A DNA stretch of 64,000 nucleotides, taken from the NCBI GenBank assembly GCA_019084025.1, contig JAHRBI010000007.1:1-64000 (forward strand), read 5' to 3'. This DNA comes from Burkholderiaceae bacterium DAT-1 (GTDB lineage Bacteria > Pseudomonadota > Gammaproteobacteria > Burkholderiales > Chitinimonadaceae). Shown here one piece after another: positions 41,109 to 49,376 of the stretch. Position 1 is the first letter of the stretch; each line of letters begins with the position of its first letter. The translations under genes were made by a program, and so were the position numbers. Under the pieces are notes generated by a model. That model ran no database searches, had not been told where the DNA came from, and saw only the letters and a list, made by a program, of their open reading frames with translations.

Positions 41109-41975
41109 TCAGTCGCTTGTAACCAGCCTAACCCCAAATCCACCCCCCGTCGTTTCCAGCGCAATCAGACGATCGATATTGGGATGCTTGCCGGGATGCT
41201 GGCGGGCATCTGCCGTGTGTTCGCCATACAGCCACTGACCCAGACGTGCAGCCTTGGGCGTAATCGCACCGAATCGCTGGAACAGGGCATGGTAGACCGC
41301 TAGCGAGCCTGCCTGACCGGGCTTGTTTTCGATGACGGCCTCCAGCTTGCCATCGCGCCACAATTGCAGAGCCGATAGCTTGTCCACCTTAGGCAGCGTG
41401 CTGAGCACTTCGGCAAAGCTGAGCGCGGGCGGCGCCATCAGCAGGCGTTTGCTGGCTTCCCTGAAATGCGGCGCCTTGGCATCACGTACCCATTCGAACA
41501 GCGCCATTTCGCGGGAAATAACGGTGACGCCAGCTGCGCGGGCGCGATCCAGTGCCATCAGGCGATCATCATCGTTGCGGGAGCCAATGGCATCTGCCAC
41601 CAGAAACACAGCATGACCGGCACTGGCGAGTTCCAGTGCAGTTTGCATCACGCAGACATGCGCTTCCATGCCGCACACTACGATCTGCGGGCGCGACTCC
41701 CAGGTTGTATCGGGAATGCATTGCGCAGATACGCAAGAGAAAGCCGTTTTGGCGACAACCTGTGCCTCGGGCGCGGCATTGCGCAGCAGCTGAAGTGTGC
41801 CGCCCAGCCCTTGCGGATATTGCTCGGAGAACAGCACGGGGACTTGATTCAACACAGCCGCATCAATCAGCCACTTGACTGCGGCCACCATGCGCGGCGC
41901 TTCGTGAATGCCGGGAACGAGCTTGTCCTGAACGTCTACCACCAATAGCACGCTTTGTTCGGCGTGGAGCAACAT
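41109..41975 (-). CDS. Isochorismatase-family hydrolase fused to a DUF2322-like domain (288 aa)
   Basis: Residues 1-180 are an isochorismatase-like cysteine hydrolase with the catalytic triad Asp14 (Val-Val-Asp-Val-Gln-Asp), Lys77 (Ala-Lys-Thr-Ala-Phe-Ser) and Cys108 (Met-Glu-Ala-His-Val-Cys). This branch resembles the YcaC group. From about residue 190 a second domain follows, with Leu-Pro-Lys-Val-Asp-Lys-Leu, Ile-Glu-Asn-Lys-Pro-Gly-Gln-Ala-Gly-Ser, Ala-Val-Tyr-His-Ala-Leu and Gln-His-Pro-Gly-Lys-His-Pro-Asn-Ile-Asp-Arg-Leu. I recall this pattern from DUF2322, normally a stand-alone protein of about 100 aa. ATG 41975 has AGGAAA nine bases upstream. The reaction is unknown. Confidence 0.82.
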   Translation of the reverse strand: MLLHAEQSVLLVVDVQDKLVPGIHEAPRMVAAVKWLIDAAVLNQVPVLFSEQYPQGLGGTLQLLRNAAPEAQVVAKTAFSCVSAQCIPDTTWESRPQIVVCGMEAHVCVMQTALELASAGHAVFLVADAIGSRNDDDRLMALDRARAAGVTVISREMALFEWVRDAKAPHFREASKRLLMAPPALSFAEVLSTLPKVDKLSALQLWRDGKLEAVIENKPGQAGSLAVYHALFQRFGAITPKAARLGQWLYGEHTADARQHPGKHPNIDRLIALETTGGGFGVRLVTSD

Positions 41976-42089
41976 GGCATTTCCTTGCAGAAAGTCGTGA
42001 AGCCCCAATTGTGGCAGACCTCAGGGGAGGTGGGTCAAGTATTCAATCTGCAGGGGTTGCGTGATTGATGCGCTTGATCATGGAGAAGA

Positions 42090-42284
42090 TTATTCCGCCT
42101 CATCCATCCAGCAAAGTTGAATCGCCTCGAGAATTTTCTCGCCGCAATGCTTGGCATCGTCCTCGAATCCGTCCAGCTCCATCACCCATTTCATCAGATC
42201 GGTGAAGCGTACGGTTTTGGGGTCGATATCGGGGAATTTATCCGCCAGTTCGATGGCGATATCGCGGGAGTCGGTCCATTTCAT
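42090..42284 (-). CDS. iscX: Fe-S cluster assembly protein IscX
   Basis: IscX is a small acidic adaptor that binds IscS and modulates iron or sulfur delivery. The 64-aa product begins Met-Lys-Trp-Thr-Asp and has Phe-Pro-Asp-Ile-Asp-Pro-Lys-Thr-Val-Arg-Phe-Thr-Asp-Leu and ends Leu-Cys-Trp-Met-Asp-Glu-Ala-Glu; all are family marks. It is the last gene of the isc operon, three bases after fdx. Confidence 0.97.
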   Translation of the reverse strand: MKWTDSRDIAIELADKFPDIDPKTVRFTDLMKWVMELDGFEDDAKHCGEKILEAIQLCWMDEAE

Positions 42285-42287
42285 GAT

Positions 42288-42644
42288 TTACACTTCCCAG
42301 TCGCTGTCATGGCCTTCGCGGGCATGATTGATGGTGTACTTGGGGATTTCAACAACCAGATCCTTGTCTGCCACCACTGCCTGACAGGACAGACGCGACA
42401 GGGCGGTCAGGCCCCAGGCCTTGTCCAGCAGGTCTTCTTCGTCCTCTGTCGCTTCATTCAGGCTATTGAAGCCCTCGCGCACGATGACGTGGCAGGTGGT
42501 GCAGGCGCAGCTCTGTTCGCAGGCGTGCTCGATGCGAATGTAATTGTGCAGCAGGATTTCGCAGATGGTCTTGCCCGATTCGGCATCCAGCTGTGCGCCT
42601 TCCGGACACAAGGTTGCGTGCGGCAGGACGGTAATTTTTGGCAT
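42288..42644 (-). CDS. fdx: ISC-type 2Fe-2S ferredoxin
   Basis: This ferredoxin delivers electrons during Fe-S cluster assembly. The ligands Cys42, Cys48, Cys51 and Cys87 are present in the C-x5-C-x2-C...C pattern of adrenodoxin-type ferredoxins, with an extra Cys46 as in other Isc ferredoxins. It is 118 aa, acidic. It is 22 bases downstream of hscA in the isc operon. Confidence 0.97.
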   Translation of the reverse strand: MPKITVLPHATLCPEGAQLDAESGKTICEILLHNYIRIEHACEQSCACTTCHVIVREGFNSLNEATEDEEDLLDKAWGLTALSRLSCQAVVADKDLVVEIPKYTINHAREGHDSDWEV

Positions 42645-42666
42645 GATCTTCCTTCCGGAACCGGGC

Positions 42667-44529
42667 TTAGCCCAGCTCGCTCAAATACTGGCCCGCCAGG
42701 CCGCGACTCACGGCGCGATCCATCCGGCGGCCTGCAAAATCGGTACTGGCCTGATTCAGGGCATCGGTAGCATTACGGATCGCTGCGGCATCATCATCTT
42801 GGGTTGCGGCAGACAATGCGTGCATGCTGGCGGCGAGCACATCGGCCTCTGCGTCATTCAGCAGGTCGCGGTCAGCGGCCAGCGCCACTTCAATGGCCTG
42901 CAACAGGCTTTGCGCTTCGACGCGCGCTTCAGCCAGCGCACGCGCCTTCATATCGTCAGACGCGTGGCTCATGGATTCCTGCAGCATGCGGGCGATCTCA
43001 TCATCACCCAGGCCGTAACTTGGCTTCACGGCGATACTGGCTTCGATTCCGGTCGATTGTTCGCGCGCAGACACAGACAGCAAACCGTCGGCATCTACCT
43101 GGAAGGTGACACGAATACGCGCAGCACCTGCAGCCATCGGGGGGATGCCGCGCAGCTCGAAGCGCGCCAGTGACCGACAATCGGACACCAGTTCGCGCTC
43201 GCCCTGTACCACATGGACAGCCAGTGCAGTCTGGCCATCCTTGAACGTGGTAAATTCCTGAGCACGGGCAGTCGGAATCGTACTATTGCGCGGCACGATC
43301 TTTTCGACCAGACCACCCATAGTTTCCAGACCCAGCGATAGCGGAATCACATCCAGCAGCAGCCAGTCATCTTCACCACGATTGCCAGCCAGCACATTGG
43401 CCTGCATAGCTGCACCGAGCGCCACCACTTTGTCCGGATCGAGATTGGTCAGGGGCGGCATGCCGAAAAAGTCGGCTACGGCCTGACGCACGTGCGGCAT
43501 GCGGGTTGCACCGCCTACCATCACTACACCCTTGATATCTTCCTTGCCCAGCTTGGCATCGCGCAGGGCTTTGCGCACCGGGGTAATCGTTTTCTGTACC
43601 AGATGCGCGGTGATGTCATGCATCACGGCAGAGGTCAACACCAGATCGATGACTTCACCATCGCTCAGCTTGGCGGTAATGCGGGTTTCGGCGTGATCAG
43701 TTAGTGCTTCCTTGGCCTCACGCGCACGTGACAGCAACAGACGCATATCGTGATCATTGACCAGTGACAAACCTGCCTGTTGAATGATCCAGCAGTAGAT
43801 CCGATGGTCGAAATCATCGCCACCCAGCGAGGCATCACCACTGGTAGCCACTACTTCAAACACGCCACGGCTCAACTTGAGGATCGATACGTCAAACGTA
43901 CCGCCACCCAGATCGTACACGGCAAAGGTGCCTTCGGCTCCGTTGTCGAGTCCATAGGCGATAGCGGCAGCGGTCGGTTCGTTCAGCAGGCGCAGTACAT
44001 TCAGACCGGCCAGCTTGGCCGCATCCTTGGTGGCCTGACGCTGGGCATCATCAAAATAGGCCGGAACAGTAATCACGGCACCTGTCAGATCGCCACCGAG
44101 GCTGAGCTCTGCGCGCTCGCGCAATGTACGCAGGATATCGGCAGAGACTTCTACCGGACTCTTGTCGCCCGCAACGGTACGCAGCTTGAGCATGCCCGGC
44201 GCATCGACAAAGCGGTAGGGAACAGTGGCTGCATCCGGCAGATCATGGACACCACGGCCCATGAAGCGCTTCACCGAGACGATGGTATTGTGCGGATCTT
44301 CGGATTGGCGGCGCTGGGCGGCGTGACCCACCGTGATCGTGTTGTCGCGGCCATAGTGCACCACTGAAGGCAGCAGGCTGCGGCCAGCATCATCGGGCAG
44401 CACTGTTGCGGAACCACTGCGCACAGTTGCAACCAGCGAATTGGTGGTGCCGAGATCAATCCCCACAGCCAGACGGTGCTGGTGCGGGGCGGCACTCATG
44501 CCGGGTTCGGAAATCTGGAGAAGGGCCAT
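42667..44529 (-). CDS. hscA: Fe-S cluster chaperone HscA
   Basis: HscA is the specialised Hsp70 that, with HscB, releases clusters from IscU. The ATPase signatures are Gly-Ile-Asp-Leu-Gly-Thr-Thr-Asn-Ser, [10 protein letters not shown] and Met-Val-Gly-Gly-Ala-Thr-Arg-Met-Pro; the substrate domain follows, and there is no Glu-Glu-Val-Asp end. It is 620 aa, as in other HscA proteins. IscU in the same operon carries the Leu-Pro-Pro-Val-Lys recognition motif for it. Confidence 0.97.
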   Translation of the reverse strand: MALLQISEPGMSAAPHQHRLAVGIDLGTTNSLVATVRSGSATVLPDDAGRSLLPSVVHYGRDNTITVGHAAQRRQSEDPHNTIVSVKRFMGRGVHDLPDAATVPYRFVDAPGMLKLRTVAGDKSPVEVSADILRTLRERAELSLGGDLTGAVITVPAYFDDAQRQATKDAAKLAGLNVLRLLNEPTAAAIAYGLDNGAEGTFAVYDLGGGTFDVSILKLSRGVFEVVATSGDASLGGDDFDHRIYCWIIQQAGLSLVNDHDMRLLLSRAREAKEALTDHAETRITAKLSDGEVIDLVLTSAVMHDITAHLVQKTITPVRKALRDAKLGKEDIKGVVMVGGATRMPHVRQAVADFFGMPPLTNLDPDKVVALGAAMQANVLAGNRGEDDWLLLDVIPLSLGLETMGGLVEKIVPRNSTIPTARAQEFTTFKDGQTALAVHVVQGERELVSDCRSLARFELRGIPPMAAGAARIRVTFQVDADGLLSVSAREQSTGIEASIAVKPSYGLGDDEIARMLQESMSHASDDMKARALAEARVEAQSLLQAIEVALAADRDLLNDAEADVLAASMHALSAATQDDDAAAIRNATDALNQASTDFAGRRMDRAVSRGLAGQYLSELG

Positions 44530-44539
44530 TAGCGTGAAT

Positions 44540-44791
44540 TCAAATCATCAAGCCTGCCTGAGCAAGCTTTTGTTTCAGGGAGGCCAGACCACCCTCGTAT
44601 TCCCAATACATCTGGCGACCAGCAGGACCCGTCACCAGAACGTATTTCTCGGTAGCGGACAAAATGCGGTCAAGCGCCACAACCTTTTCTGCGGGCTGTT
44701 CAACCTTTACTTCTTCAATGATTTCCGCATTGTTCTCATCGTAACCATGGAAAATCAGAAAGTTGCCAACAGTCAGTGAGATGAAGCGCAT
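44540..44791 (-). CDS. Hypothetical protein of the isc operon (83 aa)
   Basis: The frame lies between hscB (39 bases upstream) and hscA (10 bases downstream), in the same direction. The product is soluble and acidic to neutral, with Met-Arg-Phe-Ile-Ser-Leu-Thr-Val, [21 protein letters not shown] and Leu-Lys-Gln-Lys-Leu-Ala-Gln-Ala-Gly. It has no Cys, so it does not bind clusters through Cys. Placement between the two chaperone genes suggests an accessory role in cluster transfer. No name is known to me. Confidence 0.75.
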   Translation of the reverse strand: MRFISLTVGNFLIFHGYDENNAEIIEEVKVEQPAEKVVALDRILSATEKYVLVTGPAGRQMYWEYEGGLASLKQKLAQAGLMI

Positions 44792-44830
44792 GAAAGGTTG
44801 TCCGTAGGGCAGGGGTGCTAGATTTTTGTA

Positions 44831-45364
44831 TCAGTCCAGCAATGCGCCAATCGCATCGCTGATTTCCTGTTCGAGCTTTTCCATAAATCGCAGCTTGCGA
44901 ACAGTCAGCGCAGCGAGCGCGGCATTATCTGCCTGATTCAGCGCGGCGCCAAGTTCTGCTTCCAGTGATTTTGCGGCCTTGCGAATCGCGGCGGCCAGAT
45001 CTTCTAGTCCATCAACATCGCCTGTCGAGCGCGCGTCACTGACCGTTTCGCGCCATTCCATCTGCTGCATCAGGAAATCAACCGGCATCGCCGTGTTGGT
45101 TTCTTCCTGAGTATCCACGCCACGCAGCTTCAGGATATAGCGTCCGCGAGCCAGTGGAAGCTTCAGTGTTTGCCAAGCTTCATTGACCTGAGTCGCGGCC
45201 TGCAGGGCAAGACGTTTTTCTGCGTCACCCAGACTGGCGGCACGATCCGGATGAAACCGGGACTGAAGCTCGCGCCAGGCTGCTTCGAGCTTGCCGGCGT
45301 CAATATCGAAATCAACAGGCAGCCCGAACAGCTCGAAATGATTCTGCGAGAAATCAAATTCCAT
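44831..45364 (-). CDS. hscB: Fe-S cluster co-chaperone HscB
   Basis: HscB is the J-protein that brings IscU to HscA. The N-terminal J domain has His38-Pro-Asp (Arg-Phe-His-Pro-Asp-Arg), and the C-terminal three-helix domain includes Glu-Glu-Thr-Asn-Thr-Ala-Met-Pro-Val-Asp-Phe-Leu-Met-Gln-Gln-Met-Glu-Trp-Arg-Glu, typical of IscU binding. It is 177 aa. Its ATG shares one base with the iscA stop codon (TGATG). Confidence 0.97.
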   Translation of the reverse strand: MEFDFSQNHFELFGLPVDFDIDAGKLEAAWRELQSRFHPDRAASLGDAEKRLALQAATQVNEAWQTLKLPLARGRYILKLRGVDTQEETNTAMPVDFLMQQMEWRETVSDARSTGDVDGLEDLAAAIRKAAKSLEAELGAALNQADNAALAALTVRKLRFMEKLEQEISDAIGALLD

Positions 45365-45687
45365 CAGACGTTAAAGCTCTCGCCGCAGCCGCACTCATCC
45401 TTGACGTTCGGATTACGGAACTTGAAGCCTTCATTCAGACCTTCCTTGACGAAGTCCAGCTCGGTGCCATCGATGTAGGGCAGGCTCTTGGCATCGGTAA
45501 AGACCTTTACGCCATTGCTCTCGAATACCACATCTTCGTCGGCTTGTTCGTCGACGAACTCCAGCTTGTAGGCCATGCCTGAACAGCCGGAAGTTTTGAC
45601 GGCAAGGCGTACGCCCAGACCTTTACCTCGGCGGGCGATGTAGTTGCTCACATGGCGAGCGGCAGAGGGAGAAAGCGTCAGTGCCAT
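45364..45687 (-). CDS. iscA: Fe-S cluster assembly protein IscA
   Basis: IscA is an A-type carrier. The three metal-binding cysteines are in Thr-Ser-Gly-Cys-Ser-Gly-Met-Ala-Tyr and the C-terminal Glu-Cys-Gly-Cys-Gly-Glu. ATG 45687 is chosen because GGAGG precedes it by nine bases; the frame continues upstream without family sequence. It is 107 aa. It lies 16 bases after iscU. Confidence 0.97.
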   Translation of the reverse strand: MALTLSPSAARHVSNYIARRGKGLGVRLAVKTSGCSGMAYKLEFVDEQADEDVVFESNGVKVFTDAKSLPYIDGTELDFVKEGLNEGFKFRNPNVKDECGCGESFNV

Positions 45688-45703
45688 AATGGCCTCCGGT
45701 AAA

Positions 45704-46081
45704 TCAGTGCTTGGCCTTGTAATCTGCAACCGCTGCCTTGATGGCGTCTTCGGCCAGAATCGAGCAGTGGATCTTCACCGGTGGCAGTGCCAGTTCTTCA
45801 GCGATCTGGGTGTTCTTGATGGCGAGCGCTTCATCCAGCGTCTTGCCCTTTACCCATTCGGTGACCAGCGAACTGGACGCAATCGCCGAGCCACAGCCGT
45901 ATGTCTTGAATTTAGCGTCTTCAATGCGGCCGTCTTCGCCCACGCGAATCTGCAGTTTCATCACATCGCCGCAGGCCGGTGCGCCGACCATGCCGGTACC
46001 TACCGCATCATCACCCTTTTCGAATGAACCCACGTTACGCGGATTTTCGTAGTGATCGATGACTTTATCGCTGTATGCCAT
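45704..46081 (-). CDS. iscU: Fe-S cluster scaffold protein IscU
   Basis: Clusters are built on IscU before transfer. Cys37, Asp39, Cys63 and Cys106 are the cluster ligands, and Leu-Pro-Pro-Val-Lys (99-103) is the HscA recognition motif. It is 125 aa. It is 21 bases downstream of iscS. Confidence 0.98.
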   Translation of the reverse strand: MAYSDKVIDHYENPRNVGSFEKGDDAVGTGMVGAPACGDVMKLQIRVGEDGRIEDAKFKTYGCGSAIASSSLVTEWVKGKTLDEALAIKNTQIAEELALPPVKIHCSILAEDAIKAAVADYKAKH

Positions 46082-46102
46082 TTTTGATGCTCCAGATATT
46101 GC

Positions 46103-47311
46103 TTAGTGTTCTGCCCACTGCACCGTGCTGAGATCGATGCCTTCTTTATACATATCCCACAGCGGGGAGAGGTCGCGCAGTTTGCCGATCTTTTCGTGGA
46201 CCAGCTTGATAGCGTAGTCGATCTGCTCTTCAGTGGTGTAGCGACCAATTGTAAAACGGATCGACGAGTGTGCCAGCTCGTCCGAACGACCTAGTGCGCG
46301 CAGCACATAGGAGGGCTCCAGACTAGCCGAAGTACAGGCCGAACCGCTGGATACAGCCAGATCCTTCAGCGCCATGATCAGCGATTCACCTTCCACGAAG
46401 TTGAAGCTGACATTCAGATTGTGCGGAACACGCTGTTCCAGATCGCCATTCAAGTGCACTTCTTCGATGGCGGAAATACCGGCCCAGAAACGATCACGCA
46501 GCTTCTTGATGCGGGCGTTTTCGGTGTCCATTTCTTCTGCAGCGATGCGGAAGGCTTCGCCCATGCCGATGATCTGGTGGGTGGCCAGTGTACCTGAGCG
46601 CATGCCACGCTCGTGGCCGCCACCATGCATCTGTGCTTCGAGACGAACGCGCGGCTTGCGGCGAACGTACAGGGCGCCAATACCCTTCGGGCCGTAGGTC
46701 TTGTGCGCCGAGAAACTCATCAGGTCAACCTTGAGTTCGCTCAGATCGATTTTCACCTTGCCCGTCGCTTGAGCTGCATCAGCATGGAAGAAGATACCTT
46801 TGCTGCGGCACAGTTCGCCAATGGCGGCAAACGGCTGAATCACGCCGATTTCATTGTTCACCACCATGATGGAGACAAGGATGGTATCCGGGCGTAGCGC
46901 GGCTTCCAGTTCGGCCATGTTGACCAGACCGTTTTCCTGTGGCGCGAGGTAAGTGACCTCGAAACCTTCGCGTTCCAGTTCGCGCATCGGATCGAGCACA
47001 GCCTTGTGCTCGGTCTTCATGGTGATCAGGTGCTTGCCCTTATCCTTGTAGAAGTGGGCAATCCCCTTGATGGCCAGATTGTTCGACTCGGTGGCACCAC
47101 TGGTCCAGACGATTTCCTTGGCGTCGCAGTTCACCAGTGCTGCAACCTGCGCACGGGCATTTTCCACGGCTTCCTCGGCTTCCCAGCCAAAGGCATGCGA
47201 ACGGCTGGCCGGATTGCCAAAGTGTTCGGTCAACCAGGGAATCATCTTTTCGGCGACACGCGGGTCGACCGGGGTGGTAGCAGAGTAGTCGAGGTAAATC
47301 GGCAGCTTCAT
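46103..47311 (-). CDS. iscS: Cysteine desulfurase IscS
   Basis: This PLP enzyme moves sulfur from cysteine to IscU. The PLP lysine lies in [11 protein letters not shown] and the active-site Cys is in Ser-Ser-Gly-Ser-Ala-Cys-Thr-Ser. ATG 47311 has GGAG seven bases upstream; the ATG at 47323 is less likely. It is 402 aa, group I. Cysteine supply may be helped by cysE just upstream of iscR. Confidence 0.97.
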   Translation of the reverse strand: MKLPIYLDYSATTPVDPRVAEKMIPWLTEHFGNPASRSHAFGWEAEEAVENARAQVAALVNCDAKEIVWTSGATESNNLAIKGIAHFYKDKGKHLITMKTEHKAVLDPMRELEREGFEVTYLAPQENGLVNMAELEAALRPDTILVSIMVVNNEIGVIQPFAAIGELCRSKGIFFHADAAQATGKVKIDLSELKVDLMSFSAHKTYGPKGIGALYVRRKPRVRLEAQMHGGGHERGMRSGTLATHQIIGMGEAFRIAAEEMDTENARIKKLRDRFWAGISAIEEVHLNGDLEQRVPHNLNVSFNFVEGESLIMALKDLAVSSGSACTSASLEPSYVLRALGRSDELAHSSIRFTIGRYTTEEQIDYAIKLVHEKIGKLRDLSPLWDMYKEGIDLSTVQWAEH

Positions 47312-47363
47312 CGGGTGCTCCATGTGCGCAGATGCGCGTATCTTTCATGCCCTTGGGGCGGTA

Positions 47364-47834
47364 TCAGGCCTGCAGCGCTTCCAGCGGGGTGCCGCGCTTG
47401 TCGTGCAGCACGTGGCAGGCGGCGTTTTTCGCCAGCTGCTTGTCCATCAGTTGACCCAAGGTCACCGAGGCGAGGTATTCGTGAATGGTTCGGTTGAGGT
47501 CGGACCACAGGTCGTGTGTCATGCAGCGACCATCATCCAGGCAGTTTTCCTTGCCGCCGCATTGGGTGGCGTCCATTGGCTCATCCACAGCGGCAATGAT
47601 GTCTGCGACGGAAATGATGCCTGCGTCGCGCGCGAGGCAATATCCACCGCCGGGACCACGGACGCTTTCAACGAGCTGATTGCGGCGCAGCTTGCCGAAC
47701 AGCTGTTCGAGGTAGGACAGTGAAATCTGCTGGCGTTCGGAGATGCCGGCGAGCGTCACCGGGCCTTTGGCCTGGCGCATGGCCAGATCCAGCATGGCAG
47801 TAACGGCAAATCGACCTTTGGTAGTGAGACGCAT
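47364..47834 (-). CDS. iscR: Iron-sulfur cluster regulator IscR
   Basis: IscR is an Rrf2-family repressor that senses cluster supply. The winged helix (1-65) contains Ser-Leu-Ser-Tyr-Leu-Glu-Gln-Leu-Phe and Val-Arg-Gly-Pro-Gly-Gly-Gly-Tyr. The 2Fe-2S ligands Cys92, Cys98 and Cys104, and His107, are present. ATG 47834 has GGAGAG nine bases upstream. It is 156 aa. The promoter carries two IscR type-1-like sites, so it should repress its own operon when it holds a cluster. Confidence 0.96.
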   Translation of the reverse strand: MRLTTKGRFAVTAMLDLAMRQAKGPVTLAGISERQQISLSYLEQLFGKLRRNQLVESVRGPGGGYCLARDAGIISVADIIAAVDEPMDATQCGGKENCLDDGRCMTHDLWSDLNRTIHEYLASVTLGQLMDKQLAKNAACHVLHDKRGTPLEALQA

Positions 47835-47863
47835 GCGTGCTCTCCAATCAAACCTGAGCCTCA

Positions 47864-47892
47864 ATCATACAATACCCGAGTTTTTTGATCAA
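47864..47892 (-). promoter_or_regulatory. iscR-iscSUA operon promoter
   Basis: On the minus strand TTGATC (47892-47887) and TATGAT (47869-47864) are separated by 17 bases. The -10 lies 29 bases before the iscR ATG. An IscR type-1-like site covers the spacer. Confidence 0.8.
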
Positions 47893-47896
47893 TTAT
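47872..47896 (-). promoter_or_regulatory. IscR type-1-like site over the iscR promoter
   Basis: On the minus strand the element reads TTGATC, a run of A, then ACTCGGGTAT, like the Escherichia coli iscR sites. It occupies the region between -35 and -10, where bound [2Fe-2S]-IscR would block RNA polymerase. Confidence 0.7.
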
Positions 47897-47897
47897 T

Positions 47898-47922
47898 TAT
47901 CCGACTAAAAAACTCGGGTAAT
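47898..47922 (+). promoter_or_regulatory. Second IscR type-1-like site
   Basis: TATCCGACT, a run of A and ACTCGGGTAAT match the type-1 IscR consensus on the plus strand. The half AAAAAACTCGGGT (47907-47919) is the exact inverted repeat of ACCCGAGTTTTTT (47874-47886) in the first site. It lies between the cysE stop codon and the iscR -35 element. Two facing sites resemble the paired sites of other iscR promoters. Confidence 0.7.
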
Positions 47923-47931
47923 TGTGTGGGC

Positions 47932-48687
47932 TTAATCAATGATGCGATTGAGGTGGCTGGCGTTGAAATTGTCGACTTTGGCACGCTCCTCTGCGCAATT
48001 GACCCCGAGTTTTTCGAGGTGCTGCAGAATCAGATCGATACGCTGGTCTATGTTCGCGCTGTGATCAATGAGGCCGTGAACCGCTTTGACCATAGGATCA
48101 TCCATATTTTCCGAGATGGCGTAGGCAGAAAAGCCCAGCTTTTCGGCTTGCTCTTCACGCGTGAAGGCACTTTTTTCGACCTTGCGCGCCAGATTGGCCA
48201 CCATGATGGCACCGGCCTCGACATCCTTGATCACCACGGCGTTGGGGCCAATTTTGGCGCCTTCCCCGATGTCGATCGGGCCGATGACTTTGGCGCCGGC
48301 ACCGACCACCACGCCTTTGCCGAGCGTGGGGTGGCGTTTGCCCGGTTTGGAGGCAAGCCCCAGACCGCCCAGTGTGACCCCATGGTACAGCGTGCAATCA
48401 TCGCCAATTACCGCATGTTCGCCAATGACGATACCCATGCCGTGATCGATAAAAACGCGGCGGCCGATGGTCGCGCCCGGATGGATTTCGATACCGGTAA
48501 AAAAGCGGCTGAGGTGGGAAACAAAGCGCGCCAGCCATTTGAAATTACGACGCCATAGCCCATTGGCGAGCTGGTGGCAGGTGAGGGCGTGCAGACCCGG
48601 GTAACAGGTCAGGACTTCCCAGCTTGAACGAGCGGCAGGGTCGCGATCGAACACGACACGAATGTTCTCTCTGAGGCGCGTAAACAT
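47932..48687 (-). CDS. cysE: Serine O-acetyltransferase
   Basis: CysE makes O-acetylserine, the precursor of cysteine. It has the N-terminal helical region ([11 protein letters not shown]) and a left-handed beta helix of hexapeptide repeats with Ile-His-Pro-Gly-Ala-Thr-Ile-Gly, [10 protein letters not shown] and Lys-Arg-His-Pro-Thr. It is 251 aa, of the short EpsC-like type. It lies 97 bases upstream of iscR and in the same direction, so cysteine supply and cluster assembly are linked, but the isc operon has its own promoter. Confidence 0.95.
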   Translation of the reverse strand: MFTRLRENIRVVFDRDPAARSSWEVLTCYPGLHALTCHQLANGLWRRNFKWLARFVSHLSRFFTGIEIHPGATIGRRVFIDHGMGIVIGEHAVIGDDCTLYHGVTLGGLGLASKPGKRHPTLGKGVVVGAGAKVIGPIDIGEGAKIGPNAVVIKDVEAGAIMVANLARKVEKSAFTREEQAEKLGFSAYAISENMDDPMVKAVHGLIDHSANIDQRIDLILQHLEKLGVNCAEERAKVDNFNASHLNRIID

Positions 48688-48762
48688 GGGTCATCCAGAC
48701 ATAGTGTGGTTGATCATTTTACTCGGTTATTTTGCAGTGCAAAAGAGCGATGTCGCGGGCAT

Positions 48763-48792
48763 AAAAAACAGCCCCGGTTTGACCAGGGCTGT
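48763..48792 (-). terminator. Terminator after fixH
   Basis: On the minus strand ACAGCCC (48792-48786) pairs with GGGCTGT (48774-48768), with a long loop that can form further pairs, followed by TTTTT. It lies 39 bases after the fixH stop codon and ends the cbb3 oxidase group. Confidence 0.85.
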
Positions 48793-48831
48793 GTATTGAA
48801 CCACCTGCAAATCATCACTGAGATACCGTCA

Positions 48832-49362
48832 TTACTCGTCAATTGGATGATTCTGTTGGTGGGGGCGCAAAATGGTCACGCTACCTGAACCGAGTTTACT
48901 TTGATCATACAGTCGCCAACCCTTGGGGGCTTCAATGTCGATTAACCAGCGAATCGGCTGCAGGCCATGTTCCAGCGTACCTGCATACATTCCGCTACTA
49001 TCGGGTTTGAGCGTAATGATCTGGTCGCGGCCGGCTGCCGTCGGGTGCGAAAACTTGATCTTGAGCGATTCGGGCTGATCCTTGCCTGCTGTGATAATGG
49101 CGTGAATCTGGCGGCTATCATCGCCGACCATCAACTGGATATTCATACCAAGCTTTAATGCCATGTCGTCGCGATGAAAATCCTCTTCAATGGCGAGACC
49201 TTGCTTGTAATAGTCATCGGTGATGACACCGTCGTTCGTTTTGGCTGCGACCCACATCAGCATAATGCTAGCGATGACGGCTGTCGCCAGTAAAACCAGC
49301 AAAAGCCAGACAAATGGCACGCGGTACCAAAGTACCTTTTCCTGTGTGACTGCTGTTGTCAT
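48832..49362 (-). CDS. FixH family protein
   Basis: FixH/CcoH-type membrane protein needed for cbb3 oxidase assembly. One N-terminal transmembrane helix (about 12-37) is followed by the family block Asp-Gly-Val-Ile-Thr-Asp-Asp-Tyr-Tyr-Lys-Gln-Gly and a periplasmic beta domain. It is 176 aa. It lies 14 bases after ccoG, in the same operon direction as ccoNOQP-ccoG. Confidence 0.92.
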   Translation of the reverse strand: MTTAVTQEKVLWYRVPFVWLLLVLLATAVIASIMLMWVAAKTNDGVITDDYYKQGLAIEEDFHRDDMALKLGMNIQLMVGDDSRQIHAIITAGKDQPESLKIKFSHPTAAGRDQIITLKPDSSGMYAGTLEHGLQPIRWLIDIEAPKGWRLYDQSKLGSGSVTILRPHQQNHPIDE

Positions 49363-49376
49363 GGTTGAATCTCTCC

